The position numbers and the translations under genes are program-made. DNA of 64,000 bases from Amoebidium appalachense (taxonomy: Eukaryota > Ichthyosporea): positions 4,960,001 through 5,024,000 of the forward strand of contig CAVNZM010000016.1 of NCBI GenBank assembly GCA_963693365.1, given 5' to 3'. Each line of letters starts with the position of its first letter. Within the stretch, counting starts at the first letter, position 1. The notes below the pieces were generated by a model, which saw nothing but the letters and a program-made list of their open reading frames with translations, was not told the origin of the DNA and did no database searches. Shown here one piece after another: positions 38,533 through 48,901 of this stretch.

Positions 38533-39186
38533 TTACCACCCTTCGGGGTGGTGGTGCGAGGGGTACCCAAAAGCGCGGGGGGGGGGTCCCGGAACGACAC
38601 GGCCGGGAGGGGCAGGGGGCTTTGTTGAGCCGGCCGGGAGGGGCAGGGGGCTTTGTTGAGCCGGCCGGGGGGGAGGGGGCTTGCGGTGGGTCTGGTCGGA
38701 GGGGTTGTACACAGAACTCATCGGGTTTTCGTCGATACATGCAGACAGCCTGTCACGCTGAAGCCTGTACTCTTCAGCCGTGGCCCTCACGCTCGCCAAC
38801 TCGACCTCCCTTGCCTGAAGAGCATCCCGAGTCTCCTTCAGCTGCTGCACAAGCCCCGCTACATTACCGTACCCACGGGACATACGATGGAGCAATTCTT
38901 GTGCTTCATTCGCACTCGATGCTGCAGACTCTTGTAGAGCCTCGTTCTGGCGTTGCAGAGCTTCGTTCTGGCGAACAACTTTCCCCGAAACCTTCTCGAC
39001 GTCGACGGACAACGACTTGAGCTGCTCCTCGACAACATTGACCCGATTGCAAAGCTCGTTCCACATCTCGGGGGTGACATAGACCCGACGAAGCTCGTCC
39101 CACATCTCGGGGGTAACACGGAAGGTCTTTTCCCCCTCACCCCCCTCCCCACCCCCTTGACTATGCGGAGACTTGGGCTCTGACAT
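38533..39186 (-). CDS. Coiled-coil protein of unknown function
   Basis: 217 residues from ATG 39186. The Gly/Glu-rich start is followed by an internal duplication (VTPEMWDEL..VYVTPEMWNEL). A long coiled coil covers about residues 45-130 (VVEEQLKSLSVDVEKVSGKV, ALQRQNEALQE). The tail is Pro-rich (KPPPPRPAQQSP). There is no signal peptide or membrane segment. It is the first gene inside the left end of the element. A TATAAAAAG box (plus-strand 39380-39388) lies about 195 bp upstream. It is divergently arranged with the JmjC gene. Function not recognised; a structural or scaffold role is possible. Confidence 0.75.
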   Translation of the reverse strand: MSEPKSPHSQGGGEGGEGEKTFRVTPEMWDELRRVYVTPEMWNELCNRVNVVEEQLKSLSVDVEKVSGKVVRQNEALQRQNEALQESAASSANEAQELLHRMSRGYGNVAGLVQQLKETRDALQAREVELASVRATAEEYRLQRDRLSACIDENPMSSVYNPSDQTHRKPPPPRPAQQSPLPLPAGSTKPPAPPGRVVPGPPPRAFGYPSHHHPEGW

Positions 39187-39379
39187 GACTAGTAACGCTC
39201 AAAAACAAAAGAAAGGATTTTCGAGGTGAGAGTGATCGAAATGAGAAACCCCAATCGGTAACGCTTAAGGTTAAGAACAAAAGGGTCAAGAACAAAAGAA
39301 AGGAATTTTTGCCTCGAGTAAGGTTTAGACAGCGTGAAAGGATTTGATCGACAAATGACCCCCAAATCAGTTAGACTGC

Positions 39380-39388
39380 CTTTTTATA
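39380..39388 (-). promoter_or_regulatory. TATA box TATAAAAAG
   Basis: An exact 9-mer also found upstream of the genes starting at 49633 (minus) and 60390 (plus) inside the same element. It would drive the coiled-coil gene at 39186. Confidence 0.55.
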
Positions 39389-39719
39389 GCCCCAGCTCCA
39401 ACAGACATCTTACTCGCGGATCGAAATGGGGGATCGATTCGGGACGATTGTCCAAATTATGAGTACGTGAATTGGCTTGACTGCTTTTTTTAGGTTTTTT
39501 TTTACTTGTAATGTTTTTGGCTCAACATGGAAAATAAATTCATAGGGAACAGCGCGAACAGGTACAACTGCATCTTGTTTTGGGTAGCTCTGGCATGGGC
39601 TTTCTAGAAGATGCGCATGCCCTTGGATTGGTTGGGGCATTTTCACAATTTTAATGCCCCGGTGAAAAGGATTCTTAAAAAACTCATCACAATCAATGCA
39701 AAATTCAAGTGTTTTTCTA

Positions 39720-39870
39720 CATAATTTTATTTATTTCATTCAAGTCTTGTGTACAACGAACAAAAAACATCAACATGGATGCCGTTGCCGCGGGTCATTC
39801 GAATATCACCCCTTTTTGCCCCCCCCTCCGGTGAGATGGCTTTTGAATTATTCCGTTTTTTTTAACGCCC
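39720..39870. repeat. Divergent-promoter repeat, copy 1
   Basis: About 150 bp with TTCAAGTCTTGTGTACAACG, ATCAACATGGATGCC, GCCGCGGGTCATTCG and TTTTTTTAACGCCC landmarks. Copies 2 and 3 are at about 59385-59545 and 59625-59735. All lie between divergently transcribed genes near opposite ends of the element. The short ATG-containing frame here (MDAVAAGHSN) is not conserved as a protein. Confidence 0.75.
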
Positions 39871-40019
39871 ACTGTCAAAACGATTATAAAAACCCTCTTT
39901 TATCACAATCAAATCTATTAAAATTCAAAATTATACTTCTCTGGATAAGATCATTACAATGAAGTATTAATGATTTTGTTTATACACAATATGTACACAG
40001 AAGACCCGCGAATTCAGGA

Positions 40020-40090
40020 TCCTTTTGATTGGCTGGACAGCGATTGGGGTCATGTGTCTTTTTGATTGGTTGGACAGCGATTGAGGTATC
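40020..40090. promoter_or_regulatory. Duplicated CCAAT-type motif
   Basis: TTTTGATTGG(C/T)TGGACAGCGATTG occurs twice within 60 bp upstream of the JmjC gene. ATTGG is the reverse of CCAAT. A regulatory role is inferred only from position and repetition. Confidence 0.35.
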
Positions 40091-40442
40091 TCGTGGATCA
40101 CGTGAACTTCTGAGAACTGTCTGGAGGGGGGCAAGGCTTTTCAAAGCAAACATCGATGTGCCTGTAACGCAGTGCCTTCTATTGACGCTGTATTAAGATA
40201 TATTTATGGATAAGTACAGTACACAAAATAAACACATACAATAAAAATAATCTCAAATCTTCGCATTGTGGTAGCCTAACTGCAACGGGTATCGGTGGCC
40301 GAGACAGTGATTGAAATACATATATGTGGGTACACATTTTTGCCCTACTTCGATTACCAATGCTCGAATTATTTGACCAAGCGTGCACTTGAACAAACCC
40401 GTCGGTTCTACAGTCTCTCACTTCCGGCAACAGTCTGTCACG

Positions 40443-40640
40443 TCTTAGCGCTACACATTTTTAGCCACAGCAAAACTTCCTTTTACCCCGAAAGATTTTC
40501 TACTACACGTCTTAGCGCTACACATTTTTAGCCACAGCAAAACTTCCTTTTACCCCGAAAGATTTTCTACTACACGTCTTAGCGCTACACATTTTTAGCC
40601 ACAGCAAAACTTCCTTTTACCCCGACAGATTTTCTACTAC
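40443..40640. repeat. 66-bp tandem triplicate in the JmjC promoter
   Basis: Three copies of a unit containing CTTAGCGCTACACATTTTTA, GCCACAGCAAAACTTCC and GATTTTCTACTAC. The array ends about 50 bp before ATG 40691. A candidate enhancer or upstream activating array. Confidence 0.8.
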
Positions 40641-40690
40641 TCGCTTGCACACAAACCACAATTCGCTCACGCACAAACCATTATATTAAC

Positions 40691-41424
40691 ATGGCCGGTT
40701 CCGATTTTCAAGAATGGCTCGGCACAACACAAGCCTACCCATATGCTAAACGTGCAACTTTTCATTTTTCCACCTCTTTCGATGCACACAACGTTTTTGC
40801 ACATGGGCGGGTCCACGCTATAGAACGCATCGTTTTGGTGGGAAACAAAACTGCCGATTATCCTGTCAGGCTCTCCATTCTACACAAGGACGAGCAACAC
40901 GAAATTCTTATGTTTTTCAAAAAAGGCAAGAAAGGAGAGCAGTCAGGCTGGAAAATTAGGGAGGAAAAGTTCATAGCCGGAAAGATACCAGGAAACGTAA
41001 TGAAAATTCTGAGACAGGGGGGGAAAGACTGGGAAGTTTACGATTTGGGGGCATATGCCGACATACACAGAAAGACAATCGACTCCGGGTTCACGTTTGC
41101 TGCGGGCCCTGAATACAACGAGGATACCCCTACCCTTGCCAAGTTACTCTACCTTCTCAGAACATGCCCAATACCCGAAAAGGGGGATTCCCTTTCCATA
41201 AACGACGACCCAACACACAGACTCGAACTCAGTCACACAATTCGAACAAACATGACGGACCGTGATTGCGTTCTGTTTTTTGGCGGGGTTCGTTATATCA
41301 GACTCCCTTCTCTCCAGAAGGCTGCCACCTTGTGGGCTGCCAAACGTCTTCGTCTTAACAATTTCTCGGCCAGATTTGCGGCGGTAGCAAGCCCACTATC
41401 GAGGCTGGCGCCGCCTGCAGGTTG

Positions 41425-41472
<48 letters not shown>

Positions 41473-44400
41473 ACATGCACACACAAAAAGGCATTCGGGC
41501 ACACACATGCACACACACAAAGGCATTCGGGCACACACATGCACACACAAAAAGGCATTCGGGCACACACATGCACACACACAAAGGCATTCGGTGACAC
41601 ACATGCACACACAAAAAGGCATTCGGGCACACACATGCACACACACAAAGGCATTCGGGCACACACATGCACACACAAAAAGGCATTCGGGCACACACAT
41701 GCACACACACAAAGGCATTCGGTGACACACATGCACACACAAAAAGGCATTCGGGCACACACATGCACACACACAAAGGCATTCGGGCACACACATGCAC
41801 ACACAAAAAGGCATTCGGTGACACACATGCACACACAAAAAGGCATTCGGGCACACACATGCACACACACAAAGGCATTCGGGCACACACATGCACACAC
41901 ACAAAGGCATTCGGGCACACACATGCACACACACAAAGGCATTCGGGCACACACATGCACACACACAAAGGCATTCGGGCACACACATGCACACACAAAA
42001 AGGCATTCGGTGACACACATGCACACACAAAAAGGCATTCGGGAACACACATGCACACACACAAAGGCATTCGGGCACACACATGCACACACAAAAAGGC
42101 ATTCGGGCACACACATGCACACACACAAAGGCATTCGGGCACACACATGCACACACAAAAAGGCATTCGGGCACACACATGCACACACACAACTCCCAAT
42201 ATTTACACACACCACCCACCACACACAGAGCAGGAAGAGAAGTTCCCAGTCGAACCCCAATCGCCCCGGTCCACGACACCCATCATCTCCAGACGTATTC
42301 CAACCTTTCGCTTGACACCTGACATATTGGAGAGGTACACACTGGAGCAGTTCCTGTACAAAATCGGCAAGTATGACGACGTGAGGAGGGCGGGGGCTGC
42401 GAGGCTAGTCCTACCCGAGGAGGTGAAGGAGGCACTGGCAGCAGCATCCCAGGAGCTGGATTTGCCCGGCAGACCCCACAACGTACAAAATCTGCAGGCA
42501 ACAGAAAACAAAGACGTATATGCTCTGACGCATGAACTGGACCACGGTAACCTACCGGCCCCACAGGTGTGTTACTTGAGTTTTGGATGGAGAGGAAGCC
42601 TCACACCTAGCAATGTTTGCATTTACTTGGCCTGCCGAGAGACACTTTTTGCACGCCCCGGCCTCACACTTAGCAATGTTTGCATGAATTTACTTGGCTT
42701 GTTTTTGCACGCCCCGGCCTCACACTTAGCAATGTTTGCGTGATTTTAAAACTTGGCCTGCCGAGAGACACTTTCTGCACGCCCCGGCCTCGCATGCCCT
42801 GACTAAACATTATACTAACATTGCAACCCGTGAATTAGGGCAATGCATCGTTGTCCGAGAGAGAGTTTTGGGACATGCTGGACGAGCATTGGCCTGAAAG
42901 CCGTCCCGAGGAACGGAATCAGTTGGGGAAACCTGTGTTTGAATTCCACTACGCCAACGAGCACAGCATTCCACCTGGCACACGCACCCCCAGCGAGGTA
43001 AGCGGGCGAAGTTGCTCTGCACACCATTTCAGCACTTGCAACCTCCCCTTTGTGACCCCCAATCCCGCACATTGCATCGTTTGTATAGTTGCACCATGCC
43101 TCCGGACCGTAGCTATGTAGCTAAGTGCATGCCCATTCAGGTGGTCAGCGAGACCTACAAATGGATGCCCAATTTAAGGACATTGGACTCTGTTCTTCAT
43201 CGCATCCATGAATACCAGCACCTCGACGGGATATGCATTCCCATGTTTTACAAGTACTACCCCCCCCCCCCCCCCCCGAAAAAAAAAAAAAAATCCTCAC
43301 AAGAATTCAGAATAGTTCACTTGCCCGCACAGATTTCCCGTCCTCACTCACCCTCCCGACCTCTAATTTTGAATTGACTACCCCATATCCACACACAAGA
43401 ATTCAGAATAGTTCACTTGCCCGCACAGATTTCCCGTCCTCACTCACCCTCCCGACCTCTAATTTTGAATTGACTACCCCATATCCACACAAGAATTCAG
43501 AATAGTTCACTTGCCCGCACAGATTTCCCGTCCTCACTCACCCTCCCGACCTCTAATCGAATCGACTTTGTTTCAATCTTTTGCAGGTCCCGCTATCTTG
43601 GTTTGTTCGGCCCACATCCAGAGGATGCTGCCTTCGGCAGTCTCAACCTAATGGTTGACGGTCCGCACGGAAAACACTGGTATTCGATTAGCCCTGGCAG
43701 TCGAGATCGTGTCGAAAGGGTCCTTCGGGATATCCATCCGGATGCAAAGTCCAAGAAGCCGTGCCCTGGGTTCATGATGCATAAGGTAAGCAGCCAAATT
43801 AAGCAAAAGACACGGCACAAAGGCATTCGGGCACACACATGCACACACACGACACAAAGGCATTCGGGCACACACATGCACACACACGGCACAAAGGCAT
43901 TCGGGCACACACATGCACCACACACGGCACAAAGGCATTCGGGCACACACATGCACACACACGGCACAAAGGCATTCGGGCACACACATGCACTTAAGCA
44001 AACACACGGCACAAAGGCATCGGGCACACACATGCACACACACGGCACAAAGGCATTCGGGCACACACATGCACTTAAGCAAACACACGGCACAAAGGCA
44101 TCGGGCACACACATGAACACCCAAAGGCATTCGGGCACACACATGCACACTATCGTGTGCTTACACCCGGGGTGGGACAGAATATTTTTGTGAACCCGAG
44201 GCTGTTTGAAAAAAGGAGCATCCACGTCTACCATGCAGAGCAAAGGCCGGGCGACCTTATTTACACCCTGCCTGGGGCCTACCACATGGGGTTCGCCTCT
44301 GGCGCCCACCTTGCCGAGGCGGTCAACTTTGCAACTCGTGATTGGTTGGAACATTTGAACGGGAAGGTACCCCCGTTTTGCACATGCCCCGATCGCCAAA

Positions 44401-44604
44401 ACGAGACATTCGAGGTACAACCCCCACACCCCCCCCCCCCAAAAAAAAAAAAAACGAGACAATTCGTTGGTCTGAAGGTAGTTGAAACAATCTATTGGTA
44501 TCAAAGTAGTTACACACACACCATTACACCCCCGGTATCAAAGTAGTTTGGGGGATTAACTATTAAGCACCTAATCTATCGGTCTAACAGTGTAACACAC
44601 ACGC

Positions 44605-44647
<43 letters not shown>

Positions 44648-44797
44648 CACACACACATGCACACACACATGCACACATGCACTTAAGCAAACACACGGCA
44701 CAAAGGCATTCGGGCACACACATACACACACACGGCACAAAGGCACCTAATCTATCGGTCTAACAGTGTAACACACACGCACGCACACGCACACACG

Positions 44798-44872
<75 letters not shown>

Positions 44873-44932
44873 CAGCTCGACCTCCCTATTTTGAAACGTG
44901 AGATGGTGGACTATCGGATGCAGAAGCCGTGA
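40691..44932 (+). CDS. JmjC-domain protein, KDM5-like histone lysine demethylase
   Basis: Seven exons with GT/AG ends and fully compatible phases: 40691-41420, 42229-42566, 42839-42997, 43141-43253, 43587-43785, 44181-44414, 44876-44932 (TGA 44930-44932). They give 609 residues. Residues 1-356 are unrecognised. About 357-409 (LSEREFWDML ... FEFHYANEHS) resembles the segment before the JmjC core in KDM5. The JmjC core shows GPHPED (H457/E459), GKHWYSI (2-oxoglutarate Lys476), then QRPGDLIYTLPGAYHMGF (H548) and AEAVNFATRDWL. Fe(II) ligands and the cosubstrate lysine therefore look intact. Such enzymes oxidatively remove methyl groups from histone lysines in the nucleus. No PHD, ARID or C5HC2 finger is visible. 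It lies inside the TIR element and so is presumably cargo captured from a host. Three introns carry the same minisatellite. Confidence 0.85.
41455..42192. repeat. Minisatellite in JmjC intron 1, about 30-bp unit
   Basis: About 24 copies of AAAGGCATTCGGGCACACAC plus ATGCACACACA, after a poly-C tract (about 41429-41458). The same unit recurs in intron 5 (43810-44150) and once or twice in intron 6 (about 44695-44745). Overlapping long reading frames on both strands are repeat artefacts. Confidence 0.92.
42600..42800. repeat. Element satellite units inside JmjC intron 2
   Basis: Three units with GCCCCGGCCTCACACTTAGC, AATGTTTGCA and TTGGCCTGCCGAGAGACAC. They are the reverse complement of the GTGTGAGGCCGG satellites of the terminal repeats and of 56260-57650. 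The satellite has spread into an intron. Confidence 0.8.
43297..43557. repeat. About 97-bp tandem triplicate in JmjC intron 4
   Basis: Three copies of a unit with AAGAATTCAGAATAGTTCAC, CACAGATTTCCCGTCC and CCTCCCGACCTCTAAT. It lies between exons 43141-43253 and 43587-43785. Confidence 0.88.
43805..44155. repeat. Minisatellite in JmjC intron 5
   Basis: About ten units of GGCACAAAGGCATTCGGGCA plus CACACATGCACACACAC, some with inserted TTAAGCAA. This is the same family as intron 1. Confidence 0.9.
44580..44872. repeat. (CA)n arrays in JmjC intron 6
   Basis: Two (CA)n blocks, each preceded by the duplicated ACCTAATCTATCGGTCTAAC. They end directly at the acceptor of the last JmjC exon (CACTACAG before 44876). 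Confidence 0.9.
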
Positions 44933-44949
44933 GGTTGCAATGGCCCGAT

Positions 44950-45352
44950 ACGGTGGGGGGGGGGGGGGGAAACGTAGTTGTGGTGGTGTGGTGTGGGCAG
45001 TAGGCACATCTATAGGGTTCGTGGTGGGTGCGGTGGGGAAACGTAGTTGTGGTGGTGTGGTGTGGGCAGTAGGCCACACATTCACATCTATAGGGTTCGT
45101 GGTGGGTGCGGTGGGGAAACGTAGTTGTGGTGGTGTGGTGTGGGCAGTAGGCCACACATTCACATCTATAGGGTTCGTGGTGGGTGCAGTGGGGAAACGT
45201 AGTTGTGGTGGTGTGGTGTGGGCAGTAGGCCACACATTCACATCTATAGGGTTCGTGGTGGGTGCAGTGGGGAAACATAGTTGTGGTGGTGTGGTGTGGG
45301 CAGTAGGCCACACATTCACATCTATAGGATTCATGGTGGGTGCGGTGGGGAG
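44950..45352. repeat. 78-bp minisatellite 3' of the JmjC gene
   Basis: Five units containing GGGTTCGTGGTGGGTGCGGT, GGGGAAACGTAGTTGTGG and GTGGGCAGTAGGCCACACAT. The unit length is a multiple of three, so both strands stay open. No other coding evidence. Confidence 0.88.
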
Positions 45353-45609
45353 AGACGTGGTACAAAGTTTTCATTGTTTCAACAAGTTTTTTTATTATTT
45401 TTGTATTTAGCTCGATACCAAAAATTTCCGTAATGTTAACTCGAATGTGGTCTGCAAAAATATGTGACGTACCAAATTTTCTTTCCAAGTTTTTATGTGT
45501 ATTGTAGTCACCCATAGTGGCGGAGAGACTCCAATAAATATACCAATTCTGCTTTGAATCTGTGACATGTGTGCAATCACACACACACACACACACACAC
45601 ACAAAGCTC

Positions 45610-45641
<32 letters not shown>

Positions 45642-45643
45642 GC

Positions 45644-45937
45644 TCAACACTTTCTCTCATGATTTTCCGTTTCGGCTGGTAGGGTCTCCGGCTCCATCAT
45701 CTTCTGCAGCACGATGGCTGTCTGCCGTTGGTTTTGGGGCACCCACTTCTTGAATCCGCACTTATCCGCAAGCTCTTCGGGCAGGTCTATGTAGCCTTTT
45801 TCCGCAAGCTCTTGTGCGTATGCTCGTTGCTCCATCTGCGTCCGCCGGGCGGTGGCCTCGGTCGGCACAACAGTTGCCTGCACCACGGGTGCCTTGCCGG
45901 GCTCCTCCTTTAGCTTGTACTCCCATCGGTACGCCAT
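45644..45937 (-). CDS. Small hypothetical protein
   Basis: 97 residues from ATG 45937 (MAYRWEYKLKEEPGKAPVV...). Charged, no membrane segment and no recognised domain. The central part (QRAYAQELAEKGYIDLPEEL) is probably helical. It starts only 36 bp after the stop of the transmembrane Cys-rich gene on the same strand. Such tight spacing is virus-like, and transcription together is possible. (CA)n tracts lie immediately downstream at about 45578-45640. Confidence 0.6.
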   Translation of the reverse strand: MAYRWEYKLKEEPGKAPVVQATVVPTEATARRTQMEQRAYAQELAEKGYIDLPEELADKCGFKKWVPQNQRQTAIVLQKMMEPETLPAETENHERKC

Positions 45938-45973
45938 ACTCTATGCCACAAAAATCTCTTGCCGTGTCAATCC

Positions 45974-46345
45974 TCATGCCCGCTCCTTGATCACCACCGC
46001 CGGCGCATGTGCACACGTGGGGCACGCCGGGCACTTCTGCTCGGGCGGGCAGTGCTTGCATGCGGGACACTGGGTGCACCGGGTGGGGCTTGCACCGCAC
46101 ACGTGGCAGCGGGGGCAGTGCGCACACTTGCGGCGGGGCGAGCAGCTGCCGCAGCTGGCACACATCGGGCATGTACCGGGGCACTTGAGCACCGCCAGCC
46201 GCCGCCGCACACGCGGGCTGAACGTGTCCCACAGCACGTAGAGAATGAGCCCGGCGAGCACGGCCAGCAGGATGGGGGAGGGAGGGTTTGTTGTTCGCAA
46301 GGCGGAGAGGGGACGGGGCGGTAGAAAGGGTGCGCCGGCGTCCAT
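45974..46345 (-). CDS. Transmembrane protein with Cys-rich CPxC repeats
   Basis: 123 residues from ATG 46345. A short Pro-rich N-terminus precedes one hydrophobic span (ILLAVLAGLILYVLWDTF). A dense cysteine array follows, with repeated CPxC/CxxC patterns (CPGTCPMCASCGSC, CAHCPRCHVCG, CPACKHCPPEQKCPACPTC). The array may bind zinc or form disulfides; topology is unclear. The upstream open frame to 46708 reads through the 60-bp repeats and is not supported. Function unknown. Confidence 0.7.
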   Translation of the reverse strand: MDAGAPFLPPRPLSALRTTNPPSPILLAVLAGLILYVLWDTFSPRVRRRLAVLKCPGTCPMCASCGSCSPRRKCAHCPRCHVCGASPTRCTQCPACKHCPPEQKCPACPTCAHAPAVVIKERA

Positions 46346-46509
46346 GTTACTCGGTGCATGATATAATGCGGTGGTGGGGGTGCGCGAGAGGTGATGGGGG
46401 GGGGGGACTTTTCTCCGATTGCGGAGTGGGGTTTCCAATCCGGAGGGGGGGGGGGGGGGGGAGAAGGGGAAGGGGAGAGGGTTTTCCCGATTTTGGGAGG
46501 ATGTAACGT

Positions 46510-47200
46510 TGATCAAAATCGGACTTGTGTTGTGGCACTCCGAATAATGGAATAAAACGTTGACCGAATTCGGACTTGTATTAATTGCTACCGAGCACGC
46601 CGAAAAATGAGATGCAACTTTGACCAAATTCGGACTTGTATTAATTGCTACCGAGCACGCCGAAAAATGAGATGCAACTTTGACCAAATTCGGACTTTTA
46701 CCGAGCACTCCCGAAAAATGAAATAAACAAAAGCAAAAACAAAATATAAGAATAAAACGTTGACCGAATTCGGACTTGTATTAATTGCTACCGAGCACGC
46801 CGAAAAATGAGATGCAACTCTGACCGAATTCGGACTTGTATTAATTGCTACCGAGCACGCCGAAAAATGAGATGCAACTCTGACCAAATTCGGACTTGTA
46901 TTAATTGCTACCGAGCACGCCGAAAAATGAGATGCAACTCTGACCGAATTCGGACTTGTATTAATTGCTCCCGAGCACTCCGAAAAATGAGATGCAACTT
47001 TGACCAAATTCGGACTTGTATTAATTGCTCCCGAGCACTCCGAAAAATGAGATGCAACTTTGACCAAATTCGGACTTGTATTAATTGCTACCGAGCACGC
47101 CGAAAAATGAGATGCAACTCTGACCGAATTCGGACTTGTATTAATTGCTACCGAGCACTCCGAATAATGGAATAAAACGTTGACCGAATTACTTGTATTA
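46510..47200. repeat. 60-bp hr-like tandem array
   Basis: About eleven to twelve units of GACCGAATTCGGACTTGTAT, TAATTGCTACCGAGCACGCC and GAAAAATGAGATGCAACT. Each contains a short palindrome (CGAATTCG or a variant). The array is interrupted once near 46705-46755. It lies between two minus-strand genes. Baculovirus hr regions (enhancer/origin repeats with imperfect palindromes) are a functional analogy only. Confidence 0.9.
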
Positions 47201-47229
47201 TGGTGCTTATCCATTGAAATGTCTTGGGG

Positions 47230-48855
47230 CTACTGCGCTTGCTCCTGACTGCCCTTCTTGAACACGCTCATGACGAGGTCCCTTGTCAAGTCGTCTTCCA
47301 TGTGCTCCCTCGCCATCTCCAGCATGGCCGCAGCAAAAGTCACAAAGTCCACACGGAACAGCTCGCGCTCGACGTTCTTGTGTTTGAGTGCTGTGTGCAG
47401 GCACTTCTCCGCAAGCGCCAGCTGCTCGGACGGCACGGGCAGCGCAAAGAGCAGGCGCTTGTTGGGTCCCACATGCCACGTACCGGCCTGCTTCATGCGG
47501 CCCTTCACGTCCTTCAGACTGAGTCCGATTTTCAGGCAGGGCGGGTCGCCATACTCGGACACGAACACGTAGATGCCGGACTGCTGCTTGGTGCACACGT
47601 GGTTGGTGACCCGGCGCAGCTCCTCGCTGGCATCCTCGTATTCGGGTGGGATGTGGTCCTGCTTGATGCTGTCTGTTGCCTGGAGCTCCAAAAGCCGGCA
47701 CTGCGCCTCGAGTTGCAGGCGCTCCTCCCGGATCACACCTGCGCGCTTGTCACACAGAGCGCCTTCCTCGCGCATCATCATGATCTCCGTGTACTGTGCA
47801 GATTCGGCGATGCGCGCCTCCTTGTACAGACTCAGTGCAGTTTCCATCTCGGCCTGGTTGGTCATGAACTGGGTGATGTCTCCGAGCTTCAGTCTCTTGG
47901 GCTCCCTCTCGGGTGTCCCGTCGGCATCCATTTCTGCTCGCACACTGTCACGCATGAAAGCGTTGGGTCCTGACGGGTTGGCTTCTGCTGCGGCACGGTT
48001 GCGCTCGATGTCCTCCACGAGTGTTTCGTCTCCACCTTCCAGGCGCGCTATATCTTGAGCCCACTTGTCAACGAGGGCAGATCCATAGCGCGAGCCGGAT
48101 GCCATCTTGAAGGTCAGTTTCACCAACGATGAAGCAGGAACACCAATCGAGGGTCGCTTTGAATCGCCGAACCTCAAAGGCCTCATGTTGAGGCCTTTGA
48201 TTTCCTCTTCATTCTCATAATGTCGTCTGACATACTCAGCGGCCGCATGTCTGTCTAAATTGCGCACTAGCATTGCATAATCAACAAGACTGGCGTATTT
48301 AACACCTTCGGATTGAGCAACTCGCACTACATAGTCACCAATGCAGATGGTGTCGCCTTTTTTTGCGGCGACCTCGTTTCCGGTTAGCATAGCTAAGCCT
48401 TCGTCGTGTTCCGTTGGCATGGTTTGTGAAAGTGAGGTTTGGGGTTGTGTGTCTGGTTCTTTTATACCCACCCAATCCTTGTGTGACAAAAGTCGTGCAA
48501 CGTACTTGGCACAGGTCTTGCGGAACTCGTGCGCGCGCTTGCCAGGGAGCATGAAGATGATCTCGATGAGGACCTTGAAAGGAGCGACAGGTGTAACCAT
48601 TCCCTTTCCGTTTATGCGGACCTTGTTGCTGCGAGCAACAAGGTCCTTAACGGTCGACTCCTTGCTTGCCTGCATATCAAACCATGCAGACCTTGCAGCA
48701 TTTGACGAGCCAAGCACAATGGTGGCGGTATCCAGGACGCTACCCTGTGCATCCTTGCCCTTTCCATGGATCCTATATTGGGCATCCTTGAACTGGGGGA
48801 ACTCCTTCCACAGAAGCGACATGTCCACCTTTGAGTTGCTCTGTCCGGTAGCCAT
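47230..48855 (-). CDS. BRO-like protein with C-terminal T5orf172 (GIY-YIG-like) domain
   Basis: 541 residues from ATG 48855. Residues about 85-125 (TPVAPFKVLIEIIFMLPGKR ... EFRKTCAKYVARLL) resemble a helical segment common in BRO/KilA-like proteins of large DNA viruses and in virus-derived eukaryotic genes. The middle is charged with a coiled coil at about 340-400. Residues about 425-503 (SGIYVFVSEYG ... LKIGLS ... RMKQAGT ... AEKCLHTAL) fit T5orf172, a GIY-YIG-related nuclease-like domain usually joined to BRO-N or KilA-N. A TATATAAGG box lies at 48892-48901 (minus). Probable DNA-binding or nuclease role. It is one of the strongest viral signals in the element. Confidence 0.8.
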   Translation of the reverse strand: MATGQSNSKVDMSLLWKEFPQFKDAQYRIHGKGKDAQGSVLDTATIVLGSSNAARSAWFDMQASKESTVKDLVARSNKVRINGKGMVTPVAPFKVLIEIIFMLPGKRAHEFRKTCAKYVARLLSHKDWVGIKEPDTQPQTSLSQTMPTEHDEGLAMLTGNEVAAKKGDTICIGDYVVRVAQSEGVKYASLVDYAMLVRNLDRHAAAEYVRRHYENEEEIKGLNMRPLRFGDSKRPSIGVPASSLVKLTFKMASGSRYGSALVDKWAQDIARLEGGDETLVEDIERNRAAAEANPSGPNAFMRDSVRAEMDADGTPEREPKRLKLGDITQFMTNQAEMETALSLYKEARIAESAQYTEIMMMREEGALCDKRAGVIREERLQLEAQCRLLELQATDSIKQDHIPPEYEDASEELRRVTNHVCTKQQSGIYVFVSEYGDPPCLKIGLSLKDVKGRMKQAGTWHVGPNKRLLFALPVPSEQLALAEKCLHTALKHKNVERELFRVDFVTFAAAMLEMAREHMEDDLTRDLVMSVFKKGSQEQAQ

Positions 48856-48891
48856 GCTGTGTCAGACTGACCCCAGTTGGCTGTGTGTGCT

Positions 48892-48901
48892 CCTTATATA
48901 C
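48892..48901 (-). promoter_or_regulatory. TATA box of the BRO-like gene
   Basis: GTATATAAGG on the minus strand, about 37-46 bp upstream of ATG 48855. Confidence 0.55.

Noticed and set aside
41455-42192. CRISPR-like look of regularly spaced repeats (also 10165-10660 and 25140-25710)
   Set aside because: The units are contiguous minisatellites with no unique spacers, and the window is eukaryotic and intron-rich.
41293-42279. Long Cys/Val/Pro or His/Thr repeat reading frames on both strands
   Set aside because: They are open only because the repeat unit has no stops. The real JmjC exons give splice sites on both sides that remove this stretch.
44870-45650. Repeat proteins read from the 78-bp minisatellite
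   Set aside because: Both strands are open with a unit length divisible by three. No start context, domain or promoter supports them.
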